48,696 bases of DNA from Candidatus Iainarchaeum sp. (GTDB taxonomy: Archaea; Micrarchaeota; Micrarchaeia; Anstonellales; Bilamarchaeaceae). The notes under the pieces are model-generated. The model had not been told where the DNA came from and searched no databases. It saw nothing but the letters and a program-made list of their open reading frames with translations. A program made the translations under genes and the position numbers. This document shows positions 24,007 through 31,100 of the stretch, one piece after another (positions within the stretch are counted from its first letter, which is position 1; every line of letters starts with the position of its first letter). Location of the stretch: the NCBI GenBank assembly GCA_028686985.1, contig JAQUBA010000008.1:1-48696 (forward strand), in the 5' to 3' direction.

Positions 24007-25080
24007 GTGAACGTTTTCAGGGGGCTTGAGGGGATACGCGGAAAGGGCGTGTTCCGCAACGAGGACGCATTCAACCCGGAATTCCTCCCGGAGCAGGTCA
24101 TAGGCAGGGGGAAGGAAGTCCGCGAGCTTGCATTCAATTTGAAGCCCGTCTCGGAGAAGAGGAGGCCCACCTCCATGGTTTTGTACGGCCCCCCGGGAAC
24201 GGGAAAAACCTGCTGCACGAGGCACGTGCTGAAGGAGCTTACCGAATATACGCAGAGGGCCGAGCCGATTTACATAAACTGCTGGAGGCACTCCACCCGC
24301 ACCGCCATTCTTTCCGTCATTCTTGAAAAATTTGACATGATTAACCCTAGGAGGGGAATCAGCTCCGAGGAGGTCCTGCACAGGGCCGTGGAGCTCATAA
24401 GGAAAAGCGGGAAAACGCCGATAATCGTTTTGGACGAGGCGGACGCGCTCATAGACGGGGAGGAAAGCGGCGTGTTCTATGATTTGCTGCGCATGGGCGA
24501 GACGGAAAAATTGAACGTGGGTGTGGTTGCGATCACGAACAGGGAGGATATTCTTTCCCTATTGGACAGGAGGATCAGGAGCTCGTTGATGCAGGCGGAT
24601 GTTGAGTTTAAGCGCTATACCCCGGGGGAACTGAAGGAAATACTAAAGGACAGGGCAAAGGCGGGGCTTGTGCCCGGCTCGTGGGACGAGGAGGCGCTGG
24701 GGGTTTGCGCCGCCTTCGCGGGAAAGAACGGCGGGGACGCGAGAATTGCAATCACTCTATTGTGGCTGGCTGGAAGGAGGGCGGAAGCGGGAAGCGGAAG
24801 GATTACGGTGAAAGAAGTGGAGGAATCCAAGAATAGGGTATTGCAGGAGATAAAGGAGAAGAGGGAGGAGCTCCTTGACGAGGAAGACAAGGCGCTGATG
24901 GAATTCATAAAGAAGAAGGGCAGGGCGACGAGCGGGGAGATATATGCGGCTTTCCGGGGGAGCGAAAGGGCCTGGAGGGAGCACCTTGGGAAATTGGAGA
25001 GCATGGGGCTGCTTGAGAGCGAATACCTGCGTGAGGAAGGGAAGAAAGGGAGGACGAGGGTGTTCCGGGCGAAATTATAG
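24007..25080 (+). CDS. cdc6: Orc1/Cdc6 family replication initiator ATPase
   Basis: A 357-residue AAA+ protein starting at GTG. Walker A GPPGTGKT is at residues 61-68, Walker B IIVLDEAD near 140, sensor-1 VVAITNRED near 170, and sensor-2-like GGDARIAI near 245. The last ~80 residues form a winged helix (FIKKKGRATSGEIYAAFRG) that binds origin repeats. The usual role is to mark origins and load MCM. I found no convincing ORB-type repeats or A/T-rich unwinding region flanking the gene, so this copy may not sit at an origin. A membrane protein follows 14 bases later with a GGAGG site and is likely co-transcribed. Confidence 0.93.
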   Translation: MNVFRGLEGIRGKGVFRNEDAFNPEFLPEQVIGRGKEVRELAFNLKPVSEKRRPTSMVLYGPPGTGKTCCTRHVLKELTEYTQRAEPIYINCWRHSTRTAILSVILEKFDMINPRRGISSEEVLHRAVELIRKSGKTPIIVLDEADALIDGEESGVFYDLLRMGETEKLNVGVVAITNREDILSLLDRRIRSSLMQADVEFKRYTPGELKEILKDRAKAGLVPGSWDEEALGVCAAFAGKNGGDARIAITLLWLAGRRAEAGSGRITVKEVEESKNRVLQEIKEKREELLDEEDKALMEFIKKKGRATSGEIYAAFRGSERAWREHLGKLESMGLLESEYLREEGKKGRTRVFRAKL

Positions 25081-25094
25081 AAAAGGAGGATGAT

Positions 25095-25604
25095 ATGAAA
25101 ATTAGCCAGAAAAGCGAAACGAGAATGGAGCTCGGGGACTACAATTGGACTTTTTTCCTTGGAGGGGCCTTACTTCTGCTCATATTCCTTGCGAATGTTT
25201 TCCTCTACATCGCAGGGTTCGGAGGCCAGTCATCTTTGCTTTACGTCGCATTGTCCGGGATAATCGGGCTTGTCGGCCTTTTCTTGTTGGCAGTGGCAAG
25301 CGTGGTGAAGGTCAACCTGGACAAGAAAACGAATGAGTTTTCATTTTCGCAAAAGAAATTTCTTCACTCATGGGCGGCAAAACATAGGCTGGATGAGATA
25401 ATCGGGCTGAAGCTGCATAAAACTCGCTCCGGCGCTACAATCTGGAGGGTACACACGCTCGCTTTTTCATTCAAAGGGGGGGCGGAATTGCCCGTTACGC
25501 TGGCTTTCATGCGGCAGAGCACAGCGATGGACGCGCAGGTGAAGGCGCAGGCGGAGAAAATTGCGGAATTTCTGGGGATTCGGCTTGAGATTACCGGATA
25601 TTAG
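25095..25604 (+). CDS. Uncharacterised two-helix membrane protein with PH-like cytoplasmic domain
   Basis: A 169-residue protein. Two hydrophobic helices (about residues 20-42 and 48-72) are followed by a beta-rich soluble part, starting VVKVNLDKKTNEFSFSQ and continuing EIIGLKLHKTRSG, then WRVHTLAFSFKGG, ending in an amphipathic helix (AQAEKIAEFLGI). This 2TM-plus-sheet order resembles bacterial/archaeal PH-like (bPH) membrane proteins, but the match is structural intuition only. An unusual strong Shine-Dalgarno (AAAAGGAGGATGAT) lies 14 bases after the Orc1/Cdc6 stop, so it is translated from the same mRNA. Confidence 0.65.
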   Translation: MKISQKSETRMELGDYNWTFFLGGALLLLIFLANVFLYIAGFGGQSSLLYVALSGIIGLVGLFLLAVASVVKVNLDKKTNEFSFSQKKFLHSWAAKHRLDEIIGLKLHKTRSGATIWRVHTLAFSFKGGAELPVTLAFMRQSTAMDAQVKAQAEKIAEFLGIRLEITGY

Positions 25605-25687
25605 TGGTCTTTCGCGTCGGCCTGCGTATTTTTAAACAGTTCCGCACATATATGCCCAATAGAGAGAAATCTCGCGCGAAGGCATGC

Positions 25688-25696
25688 ATTTAAACC
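25688..25696 (+). promoter_or_regulatory. TATA box of the CBS-domain gene
   Basis: ATTTAAACC, centred about 25 bases before the ATG at 25717. A second A/T-rich box (ATTTTTAAAC, ~25628-25637) upstream may drive a separate short transcript. Confidence 0.5.
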
Positions 25697-25716
25697 TTTG
25701 CTGAAGAAATCAACAT

Positions 25717-26142
25717 ATGGGTTCGGAAATCAAAGTAGGAGACGTAATGTCCAAGAATGTCATATCCGTGACAAGGGACGCCAGCATTGTTGAAGTTGCG
25801 AAACTTATGGAAAAATACAATGTCGGCTCCATAGTGGTTGCGGACCAGAAAAAGGCCGAAGGGATAATCACCGAACGAGACATAGTGAGGAAGCTCATCG
25901 GAAAAGGAAAGGATGCGACCAAGGCGAAGGCCTCGGAAGCCATGAGCTCCCCATTGAAAGTGATAACGGCCGAGGCGAGCCTTGAAACCGCCGCGAAGGC
26001 GATGAGGGAATACAGGATAAAGAGGCTCCCCGTCATAAGCGAAAAGAACGAGCTCGTGGGGCTCGTGAGCGAGGGGGACATCATGAAGGTGTTCCCTGCC
26101 ATAGTGGACCTCATTGAAGAGAGGGCCGCTGCGGGGCAGTGA
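25717..26142 (+). CDS. Tandem CBS-domain protein
   Basis: A 141-residue protein made of one Bateman pair: CBS1 spans ~8-65 (VGDVMSKNVISV, then GSIVVADQKKAEGIITERDI) and CBS2 spans ~75-130 (EAMSSPLKVITAE, then KRLPVISEKNELVGLVSEGD). Such stand-alone pairs bind AMP, ATP, NAD or S-adenosylmethionine and act as energy sensors or regulators of partner enzymes. The SEGD and TERD ends of the two domains are the usual nucleotide-contacting positions. No partner gene is fused or overlapping. Confidence 0.9.
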   Translation: MGSEIKVGDVMSKNVISVTRDASIVEVAKLMEKYNVGSIVVADQKKAEGIITERDIVRKLIGKGKDATKAKASEAMSSPLKVITAEASLETAAKAMREYRIKRLPVISEKNELVGLVSEGDIMKVFPAIVDLIEERAAAGQ

Positions 26143-26149
26143 CATTAAA

Positions 26150-26211
26150 TGGCTGCGCATAGGATGGCGGCAGGAGCACAGCAATGACTTGCCCGTCAAC
26201 AATGCGCAGCC
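26150..26211 (+). other. Long-stem hairpin between the CBS gene and the DUF167–dnaG operon
   Basis: GGCTGCGCAT (26150-26159) and ATGCGCAGCC (26202-26211) form a perfect 10-bp stem closing a 42-base loop. No ORF or known RNA motif was identified in the loop. It could be a structured leader, a small RNA or a terminator for the CBS gene. Strand is unknown; it is folded here on +. Confidence 0.45.
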
Positions 26212-26231
26212 TCCTACTCATTTTCGAACCT

Positions 26232-26254
26232 AGTAGCCCGATATATGGGCTACT
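26232..26254 (+). promoter_or_regulatory. Palindrome enclosing a TATA-like core upstream of DUF167
   Basis: AGTAGCCC (26232-26239) and GGGCTACT (26247-26254) are perfect inverted partners around GATATAT. The A/T core is ~40 bases before the chosen ATG at 26284. A TATA box inside a dyad would let a repressor block TBP directly. Confidence 0.45.
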
Positions 26255-26283
26255 GGGTGAGACCGGGCCCGTGGAGAGAAGAA

Positions 26284-26529
26284 ATGCTATTGCACGTGAA
26301 AGTGGTTCCCAATTCGCGGGAGTTCAGGGTCACGAGGGAGAAAACGGGTTGGAAGATATCCCTGACCGAACCCGCGGAGAGGAACAAGGCGAACATTGAG
26401 CTCGTGAAAAAGATGGAAAAGATTACGGGCAGGAGGGTGAGAATCCTGCGCGGAGGGACTGGAAAAAAGAAGGTGCTCGAAATTGAAGGCGAAGAAACGG
26501 AAATCCTTGGATTACTCGCAGATGCATAA
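26284..26529 (+). CDS. DUF167 (YggU) family protein
   Basis: An 81-residue protein from ATG 26284: LLHVKVVPNSREFRV, then GWKISLTEPAERNKANIELVKKM and VRILRGGTGKKKVLEIEG, the complete DUF167 pattern including the N-K-A-N block. A longer reading from 26245 would overlap the TATA-like palindrome, so it is rejected. The family's function is not established despite wide occurrence. It is the first gene of a compact operon: its end overlaps the Toprim gene by eight bases. Confidence 0.8.
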   Translation: MLLHVKVVPNSREFRVTREKTGWKISLTEPAERNKANIELVKKMEKITGRRVRILRGGTGKKKVLEIEGEETEILGLLADA

Positions 26530-26887
26530 GGACCGCAAGGAACTGCAGACCCTGCTGGAAGAGCTGGGAGGCTGCGTCGCGATGGTGGAAGGGAAGAAGG
26601 ACGCGGAGGCCCTCCAGAGGTACGTGGTAGGGGTGATAGAGGTATCCGGGAGGACCAGGTATGCGTGCGAAAAGGCAGCCAGGGAAGGGGCCACCGAGGT
26701 CGCCGTGCTCACGGACCTTGACGAGCGGGGCAATGAGCTTGCGGAAGAGCTCTCCGGGGAGCTGCGCTCCTGCGGAATAAAGCCGAACACCTTCCTGAGG
26801 AGGAAAATAGCGAGGGTGCTTGGGATTTCGCAGATGGAGAATTTCGAGCGGAAGTACAAGCAGAGGCTGTTGGAAACAAAACTATGA
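26522..26887 (+). CDS. Small Toprim-domain protein (UPF0292-like)
   Basis: A ~121-residue single-domain protein. The Toprim glutamate is in VAMVEGKKDAEAL and the DxD motif in VAVLTDLDERGNELA, so the metal-binding core is complete. Such stand-alone Toprim proteins of archaea resemble the RNase M5/DnaG Toprim and are suspected to act on nucleic acids. The start is placed at ATG 26522 (MHKDRKEL); a TTG at 26483 would add 13 basic residues. Its location right before dnaG, another Toprim protein, in one operon suggests a shared nucleic-acid process. Confidence 0.8.
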   Translation: MHKDRKELQTLLEELGGCVAMVEGKKDAEALQRYVVGVIEVSGRTRYACEKAAREGATEVAVLTDLDERGNELAEELSGELRSCGIKPNTFLRRKIARVLGISQMENFERKYKQRLLETKL

Positions 26888-26909
26888 AACGAAAATATAG
26901 GTGAGAAAC

Positions 26910-28373
26910 ATGGCAAAAACATACATAGATACCGTGAAATACCTGATTTATGCTGACGTGGAAGTGGACGGGATGGTGGACAAGCCCGACGTTGTCGGCG
27001 CGATATTCGGCCAGACCGAAGGGCTGCTCGGCGAGGAGTTGGACCTCAGGGACCTCCAGAAGAACGGGAGGATAGGCAGGATAGAGGTTGACATGCACAG
27101 CCGCAGCGGCAGGACGCAGGGCCAGATAAAGGTGCCCAGCTCCCTTGACATGGTGGAGACCTGCATCATAGCGGCCGCGGTGGAGACCGTGGAGCGCGTG
27201 GGCCCGTGCGAGGCGCGGATAAAGATAAGCAAGGTTGAGGACACCCGGAGCATAAAGAGGGAGAGGCTCGTGGAGAGGTCCAAGGCGATACTCAGGAACC
27301 TCGTGCACACCGAAATCCCGGAGAGCCAGGAGATAACCGAGATGGTGAGGGAGGAGGTGAAGGCGGGCGAGATACACGACTGGGGCCCGGACAAGCTCGC
27401 CGCAGGCCCGCACATAGAGAGGAACGAATCCATAATAGTGGTGGAAGGTAGGGCGGACGTCGTAAATCTGCTCAAGAAGGATCTGCCGAATGTGATTGCA
27501 ATCGGGGGGGCGAAGGTGCCCCAGAGCCTGCTGAAGCTTTCCCGCGAGAGGGAGGCGACCGCGTTCCTGGACGGGGACCGCGGAGGGGACATAATCCTTC
27601 GCGAGCTCGTGAACGGCGGCGTGGACCTGGACTTCGTGGCGAGGGCACCCACGGGGAAGGAGGTGGAGGAGCTCACGCGCAAGGAGGTCATGAAGTGCCT
27701 CAAGAACAAGGTTCCGTTTGAGCAGGAGAAGGAGGCGACGCGCGCGGTGGTGAGGGACAGGATTTCGCCCTACCAGTCGCAGGAGGACAGGCGCAAGATA
27801 GCGATGCGGAAGGCGGAGATGGATGCGCAGTACGCCCGCGAGAGGTCCTCGCCGACCATGAGGGGGGTGGTGAGGGAGGTCGCGGCAGAGAGGAGGGCGC
27901 CCCCGGGGCCGGCTGCATTTGAGAAGGGGCCCGAACCCGCGCCCGCGCTCAGCGAGATAAGGGGCATAGGGAGCGAGCAGGCGGAGGACGTTGTTGAAGG
28001 CGTGCAGAAGCCTGCGGCCCCGCGCCCGGCATCCGCCAGCCCACAAAAGGTACTGGAAACCGAACCTGCCGCACCCGCAGGCAAGCCCATCAACAGGGAA
28101 GACCTCATGGACGAGCTGAAGGGGCTGAAAGGAACGATGAAGGCGCGGCTCTACGGCGAGGACTATTCCCTGATGAAGGAGCTTCCGGTCCGCGAAGTGA
28201 TAAAGAGCATAGAGGAGGCGGCGCGCATCCACGCGATAGTCTTTGACGGCATAATCACGCAGCGGCTCGTGGACCTCGCGCAGAGCAAGGGCGCGAAGGT
28301 GCTCGTCGGGGACAGGCTCGGGAACGTGAACAAGAAGCCCGAGGGGATAGAGCTTATCACAAGGGGCAAGTGA
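26910..28373 (+). CDS. dnaG: Archaeal DnaG-type primase / exosome subunit
   Basis: A 487-residue protein. The N-terminal archaeal-specific region (KYLIYADVEVDGMVDKPDVVGAIFG) precedes a Toprim domain with IIVVEGRADVVNLLK (Glu) near residue 175 and ATAFLDGDRGGD (DxD). A Pro/Ala-rich linker covers ~320-400 before a helical C-terminal domain. Archaeal DnaG is mainly known as an RNA-exosome cap component, with primase activity reported in some species. ATG 26910 is chosen (purine-rich AGGTGAG just before) instead of a GTG nine bases upstream. Downstream it is followed within eight bases by a methylthiotransferase gene. Confidence 0.95.
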   Translation: MAKTYIDTVKYLIYADVEVDGMVDKPDVVGAIFGQTEGLLGEELDLRDLQKNGRIGRIEVDMHSRSGRTQGQIKVPSSLDMVETCIIAAAVETVERVGPCEARIKISKVEDTRSIKRERLVERSKAILRNLVHTEIPESQEITEMVREEVKAGEIHDWGPDKLAAGPHIERNESIIVVEGRADVVNLLKKDLPNVIAIGGAKVPQSLLKLSREREATAFLDGDRGGDIILRELVNGGVDLDFVARAPTGKEVEELTRKEVMKCLKNKVPFEQEKEATRAVVRDRISPYQSQEDRRKIAMRKAEMDAQYARERSSPTMRGVVREVAAERRAPPGPAAFEKGPEPAPALSEIRGIGSEQAEDVVEGVQKPAAPRPASASPQKVLETEPAAPAGKPINREDLMDELKGLKGTMKARLYGEDYSLMKELPVREVIKSIEEAARIHAIVFDGIITQRLVDLAQSKGAKVLVGDRLGNVNKKPEGIELITRGK

Positions 28374-28380
28374 AGGGGCC

Positions 28381-29649
28381 ATGAAAGTTTACCTGGAAAC
28401 TTACGGATGCACCCTCAACCAGGCCGATTCCGACATAATGGGGGGCATCCTCCGCCATGCGGGCTTCAGGGTTGCCAGAAGGCCGGGCGGTGCGGATGTC
28501 GTCGTGCTTAATACCTGCACTGTGAAGGGCAGGACCGAGAATAAAATAATTTCCCGGATTGAGGCGCTGGGAAAGCAGGGGAAAAGGATTGTCGTCGCGG
28601 GATGCCTATCCATAAATAAGAAGAGGGTGAGGGATGCCTGCCCGGAAGCCGTGCTGGTGCATCCAGGAGCTGTTTCTTTCATCGCGGATGCGGTGAGGGA
28701 TGCGGCTGCGGGAAAGATTGCGGAATATCGGGAGAGGGCGGCGAAGGAAGGGCTGCCCCGGATTTTTACAAAACCTATTTTACGGATACCCATACAGGAA
28801 GGGTGCGTGGGCAACTGCCATTTCTGCCAGACCAAGCTTGCACGCCCATACCTGATGAGCTACAGCCCGGGATGGATAAGGAGCTGGGTGGAGGAGGGGG
28901 TGCGGAAAGGGGCGAAGGAAATCCAGCTCACGGGGATGGATTCGGGCGCCTATGGGCTGGACATCGGGACGGATTTGGCTGCGCTCCTGGGCGAGGTGCG
29001 CAAAGTGAAGGGGGACGTTAGGATAAGATTGGGGATGATCAATCCGGGGCATGCGAAGAAGATGCTCCCCAAGCTGCTGGACATCTTTGAAGACAGGAAA
29101 TTCTACAAATTCTTCCACCTGCCGGTGCAGACCGGCAGCGAGAAGGTGCGGAAGGAGATGAACCGCGCGCATTCGGTCGCGGATTTCAGGGCGGTCGTGC
29201 GGGCAATACGGAAAAGGTTCCCGGATGCGTGCATCTCAACGGACATAATAGTGGGGTATCCCACGGAAACGGAAAGTGACTTTTTGGAAACGGTCAGGCT
29301 GGTGAAGGAAGTGCGCCCGGACATCGTGAATCTTTCAAAATTCGCGTCAAGGCGGGGGACGAAGGCGGCGGAGCTTCGCGAGATAGCCACGGACATTGTC
29401 AAGAGGAGGAGCACCGAGCTGTCCGCAATTGTGCGCATGGTTGGGGCGGAGAAGAACAGGGAATATGAAGGAAGGAAGATGGAAATGCTGGTTCTGGAGA
29501 AAGGGAACGGAAAACAAGAATACGGATGGAAGGGGAGGGCAAGCAATTACAAGCAGGTATGCGTCCTGGGGAAAGCAAAAATCGGGGAAAGGGTGGATGC
29601 GAGGATAATCGGCTCAAACCACGGCTCATTGTTCGGAAAAAGGATATAA
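28381..29649 (+). CDS. tRNA t6A37 methylthiotransferase (archaeal MiaB-like, CDKAL1 group)
   Basis: A 422-residue radical-SAM enzyme expected to convert t6A37 to ms2t6A37 in ANN-decoding tRNAs. The N-terminal UPF0004 domain carries the auxiliary cluster cysteines in YGCTLNQADS, LNTCTVKGRTE and VAGCLSINK. The radical-SAM triad is CVGNCHFC around residues 141-148, with STDIIVGYPTET further on and a TRAM RNA-binding domain in the last ~60 residues. It is the terminal gene of the DUF167–Toprim–dnaG operon. It is convergent with the pilin-like operon, five bases away. Confidence 0.93.
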   Translation: MKVYLETYGCTLNQADSDIMGGILRHAGFRVARRPGGADVVVLNTCTVKGRTENKIISRIEALGKQGKRIVVAGCLSINKKRVRDACPEAVLVHPGAVSFIADAVRDAAAGKIAEYRERAAKEGLPRIFTKPILRIPIQEGCVGNCHFCQTKLARPYLMSYSPGWIRSWVEEGVRKGAKEIQLTGMDSGAYGLDIGTDLAALLGEVRKVKGDVRIRLGMINPGHAKKMLPKLLDIFEDRKFYKFFHLPVQTGSEKVRKEMNRAHSVADFRAVVRAIRKRFPDACISTDIIVGYPTETESDFLETVRLVKEVRPDIVNLSKFASRRGTKAAELREIATDIVKRRSTELSAIVRMVGAEKNREYEGRKMEMLVLEKGNGKQEYGWKGRASNYKQVCVLGKAKIGERVDARIIGSNHGSLFGKRI

Positions 29650-29654
29650 GGGGA

Positions 29655-30149
29655 TTATTGGTTTCTCGGCTGCTCATACACGAGGACGTCAAAGTAGCCC
29701 AGCGCGGTGTCCCCGTCCTCCTTCATGTAGGATACGGGCCTGCGCATCCTGTATGCGCTCTGGGCGTTTAATTCATCCTCGCCGACCCCCCACGTGCATA
29801 TGCGGGTGACGTCGCCCCTGTCGCTTATCTCCACAAAATAGACGGACACGAGGTAGCCGGAGCCGAACGCCTCCTCGGCCGTGGGGCCCGAAAGCAGGGC
29901 ATCGCAGCCGTCCCCAACCATGGAATAGTTTATGTGCTGGTCCCTCCAGCCCACGGAGAAGCCGGGCGGAACCGGCGTGAGCATCGTTTCGGATATGCGG
30001 AACGCCTCCCTCGCGAGCATGTCGTGCGCCTGGTCAAAGGAGCTGTTTATGCCGTTCCAGTATGAGAACAATGCAATTGCGGTGAGTATGAAGATTGTGC
30101 CCCCTATTATCGCATCAAAGCTGAAATACTGCCCTTTGAGGAACCTCAT
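29655..30149 (-). CDS. Pilin/pseudopilin-like secreted protein 5
   Basis: A 164-residue protein, last gene of the five-gene operon. The N terminus FLKGQYFSFDAIIGGTIFILTAI shows the archaeal class-III prepilin layout: a short basic stretch, a G-Q cleavage junction, then a hydrophobic assembly helix. The soluble remainder is beta-rich with Cys in DGCDALL and RICTW, and a conserved-looking VYEQPRNQ end. Likely a minor pilin or pseudopilin on the outer membrane face. The start overlaps the previous gene by four bases (ATGA). The function in adhesion or secretion is unknown. Confidence 0.78.
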   Translation of the reverse strand: MRFLKGQYFSFDAIIGGTIFILTAIALFSYWNGINSSFDQAHDMLAREAFRISETMLTPVPPGFSVGWRDQHINYSMVGDGCDALLSGPTAEEAFGSGYLVSVYFVEISDRGDVTRICTWGVGEDELNAQSAYRMRRPVSYMKEDGDTALGYFDVLVYEQPRNQ

Positions 30150-30661
30150 TCTTCAACCACCCCGCAATCTATCCTTATCGTAGGCGTGCCTTGGTCCGCC
30201 AGGTTCGTGAAAAGCAGGCGGCCTCCCGCCTTGCCCACATCTATGCTCACCACCGAGCCGCCGCTTGGCGAGGCCTTGAAGCAGCCCCCGTCGCCCTCCT
30301 CATACGCCGCATATGGTATCGTATAAAGATATGCATATTCCGATGATGTGCCGTTCCATATTATCCCTGTGGTGGAAACGCCCGTGCCCCGGTTGGTCTG
30401 GAACATGAGCTCGTACGGCTTCCCGTCTATCTGCTGCGGGAAATAAAGGTCGTAGGTGAAGCCCTCGCCCCCCCTGTACGCAACGATGGCGGCGTACTGG
30501 AACTTGTAGCCGAACTCGCGGAACATCTGCGATTCGCGGAGCGCGACCTCGCTCCGCTGGGTGAAGTAGGTGAGCGTGTATGCCGAAACTGCGATGAGCA
30601 GGAATACGCCCGCGTACACGAGGAACTCAAGGGCGACCTGCCCCTTACTGCTTCCCTTCAT
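30146..30661 (-). CDS. Pilin-like secreted protein 4
   Basis: A 171-residue protein with a textbook class-III signal: MKGSSKGQVALEFLVYAGVF, predicted cut between G and Q, with the E five residues into the mature chain that type IV pilins use for assembly. The mature domain ends with two Cys (GGCFKAS and IDCGVVEE) and is otherwise beta-rich. ATG 30661 is preferred to a TTG two codons upstream. It overlaps gene 3 by 17 bases and gene 5 by four, so all are translationally coupled. The secretion ATPase and platform protein of the pilus are not encoded in the window. Confidence 0.8.
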   Translation of the reverse strand: MKGSSKGQVALEFLVYAGVFLLIAVSAYTLTYFTQRSEVALRESQMFREFGYKFQYAAIVAYRGGEGFTYDLYFPQQIDGKPYELMFQTNRGTGVSTTGIIWNGTSSEYAYLYTIPYAAYEEGDGGCFKASPSGGSVVSIDVGKAGGRLLFTNLADQGTPTIRIDCGVVEE

Positions 30662-31100
30662 AATCAAACCTCACTTCCCCCGCCTCGTTGTAAAAGCGGA
30701 TGGCTATAAGCCCCCTCTTCCCCTCTATCCTGGCGTCCCGGTCGCCCTCCGCGAGCTTGCCGAAATAGGGGTACGTGACCTGCGTCTGGGCCGAGCCGGA
30801 TAGCAGCGTTAGCACGACCTCGCTGCCGGTGAATGAAACATTCACGTTGTTGGACGGAAGGTTCACCACCGCGACCTTGGACGCGCCGGGGCCCTCTATG
30901 TATACCTCGTTTATGGAATCGGACATGACGCGCGCCGCGGCGCTCGCCTGTATGCTGGAGATGTCTTCAAAGCGGACCTGCGCGCCGACAAGCAGCAGGA
31001 GCAGTATGGGCACGAGCAGCAATAGCACTAGCCCAACGGTGGCAAGCATTTCCACCGACGCCTGGCCCCTGAGGCTATTCTTCACATGCTGCCCTTCCAT
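30645..31100 (-). CDS. Pilin-like secreted protein 3
   Basis: A 151-residue protein with a class-III prepilin signal, LRGQASVEMLATVGLVLLLL; G-Q is the expected prepilin peptidase cut and Q-A-S-V-E matches the archaeal QxSxE core. The short mature domain is beta-rich with no Cys. A GTG start at 31085 (MKNSLRGQ) is as likely as the ATG at 31100 and would give a signal of more usual length. It overlaps the 551-residue gene by 11-26 bases. A major-pilin-like size makes it the best candidate for the structural subunit. Confidence 0.8.
   Translation of the reverse strand: MEGQHVKNSLRGQASVEMLATVGLVLLLLVPILLLLLVGAQVRFEDISSIQASAAARVMSDSINEVYIEGPGASKVAVVNLPSNNVNVSFTGSEVVLTLLSGSAQTQVTYPYFGKLAEGDRDARIEGKRGLIAIRFYNEAGEVRFDYEGKQ

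Noticed and set aside
25652-25693. 13-codon ORF behind a TATA-like box upstream of the CBS gene
   Set aside because: The promoter spacing fits, but a 13-residue peptide without features cannot be separated from chance.
26150-26211. H/ACA guide RNA
   Set aside because: The stem is strong, but no ACA lies at the proper distance after it on either strand and no pseudouridylation pocket could be drawn.
26709-28382. 557-codon open frame antisense to dnaG
   Set aside because: It is a G+C-driven shadow: rich in His/Arg/Leu/Pro, with no domain, and it lies opposite a gene of certain identity. The same applies to the 403-codon frame antisense to pgk (33305-34516).
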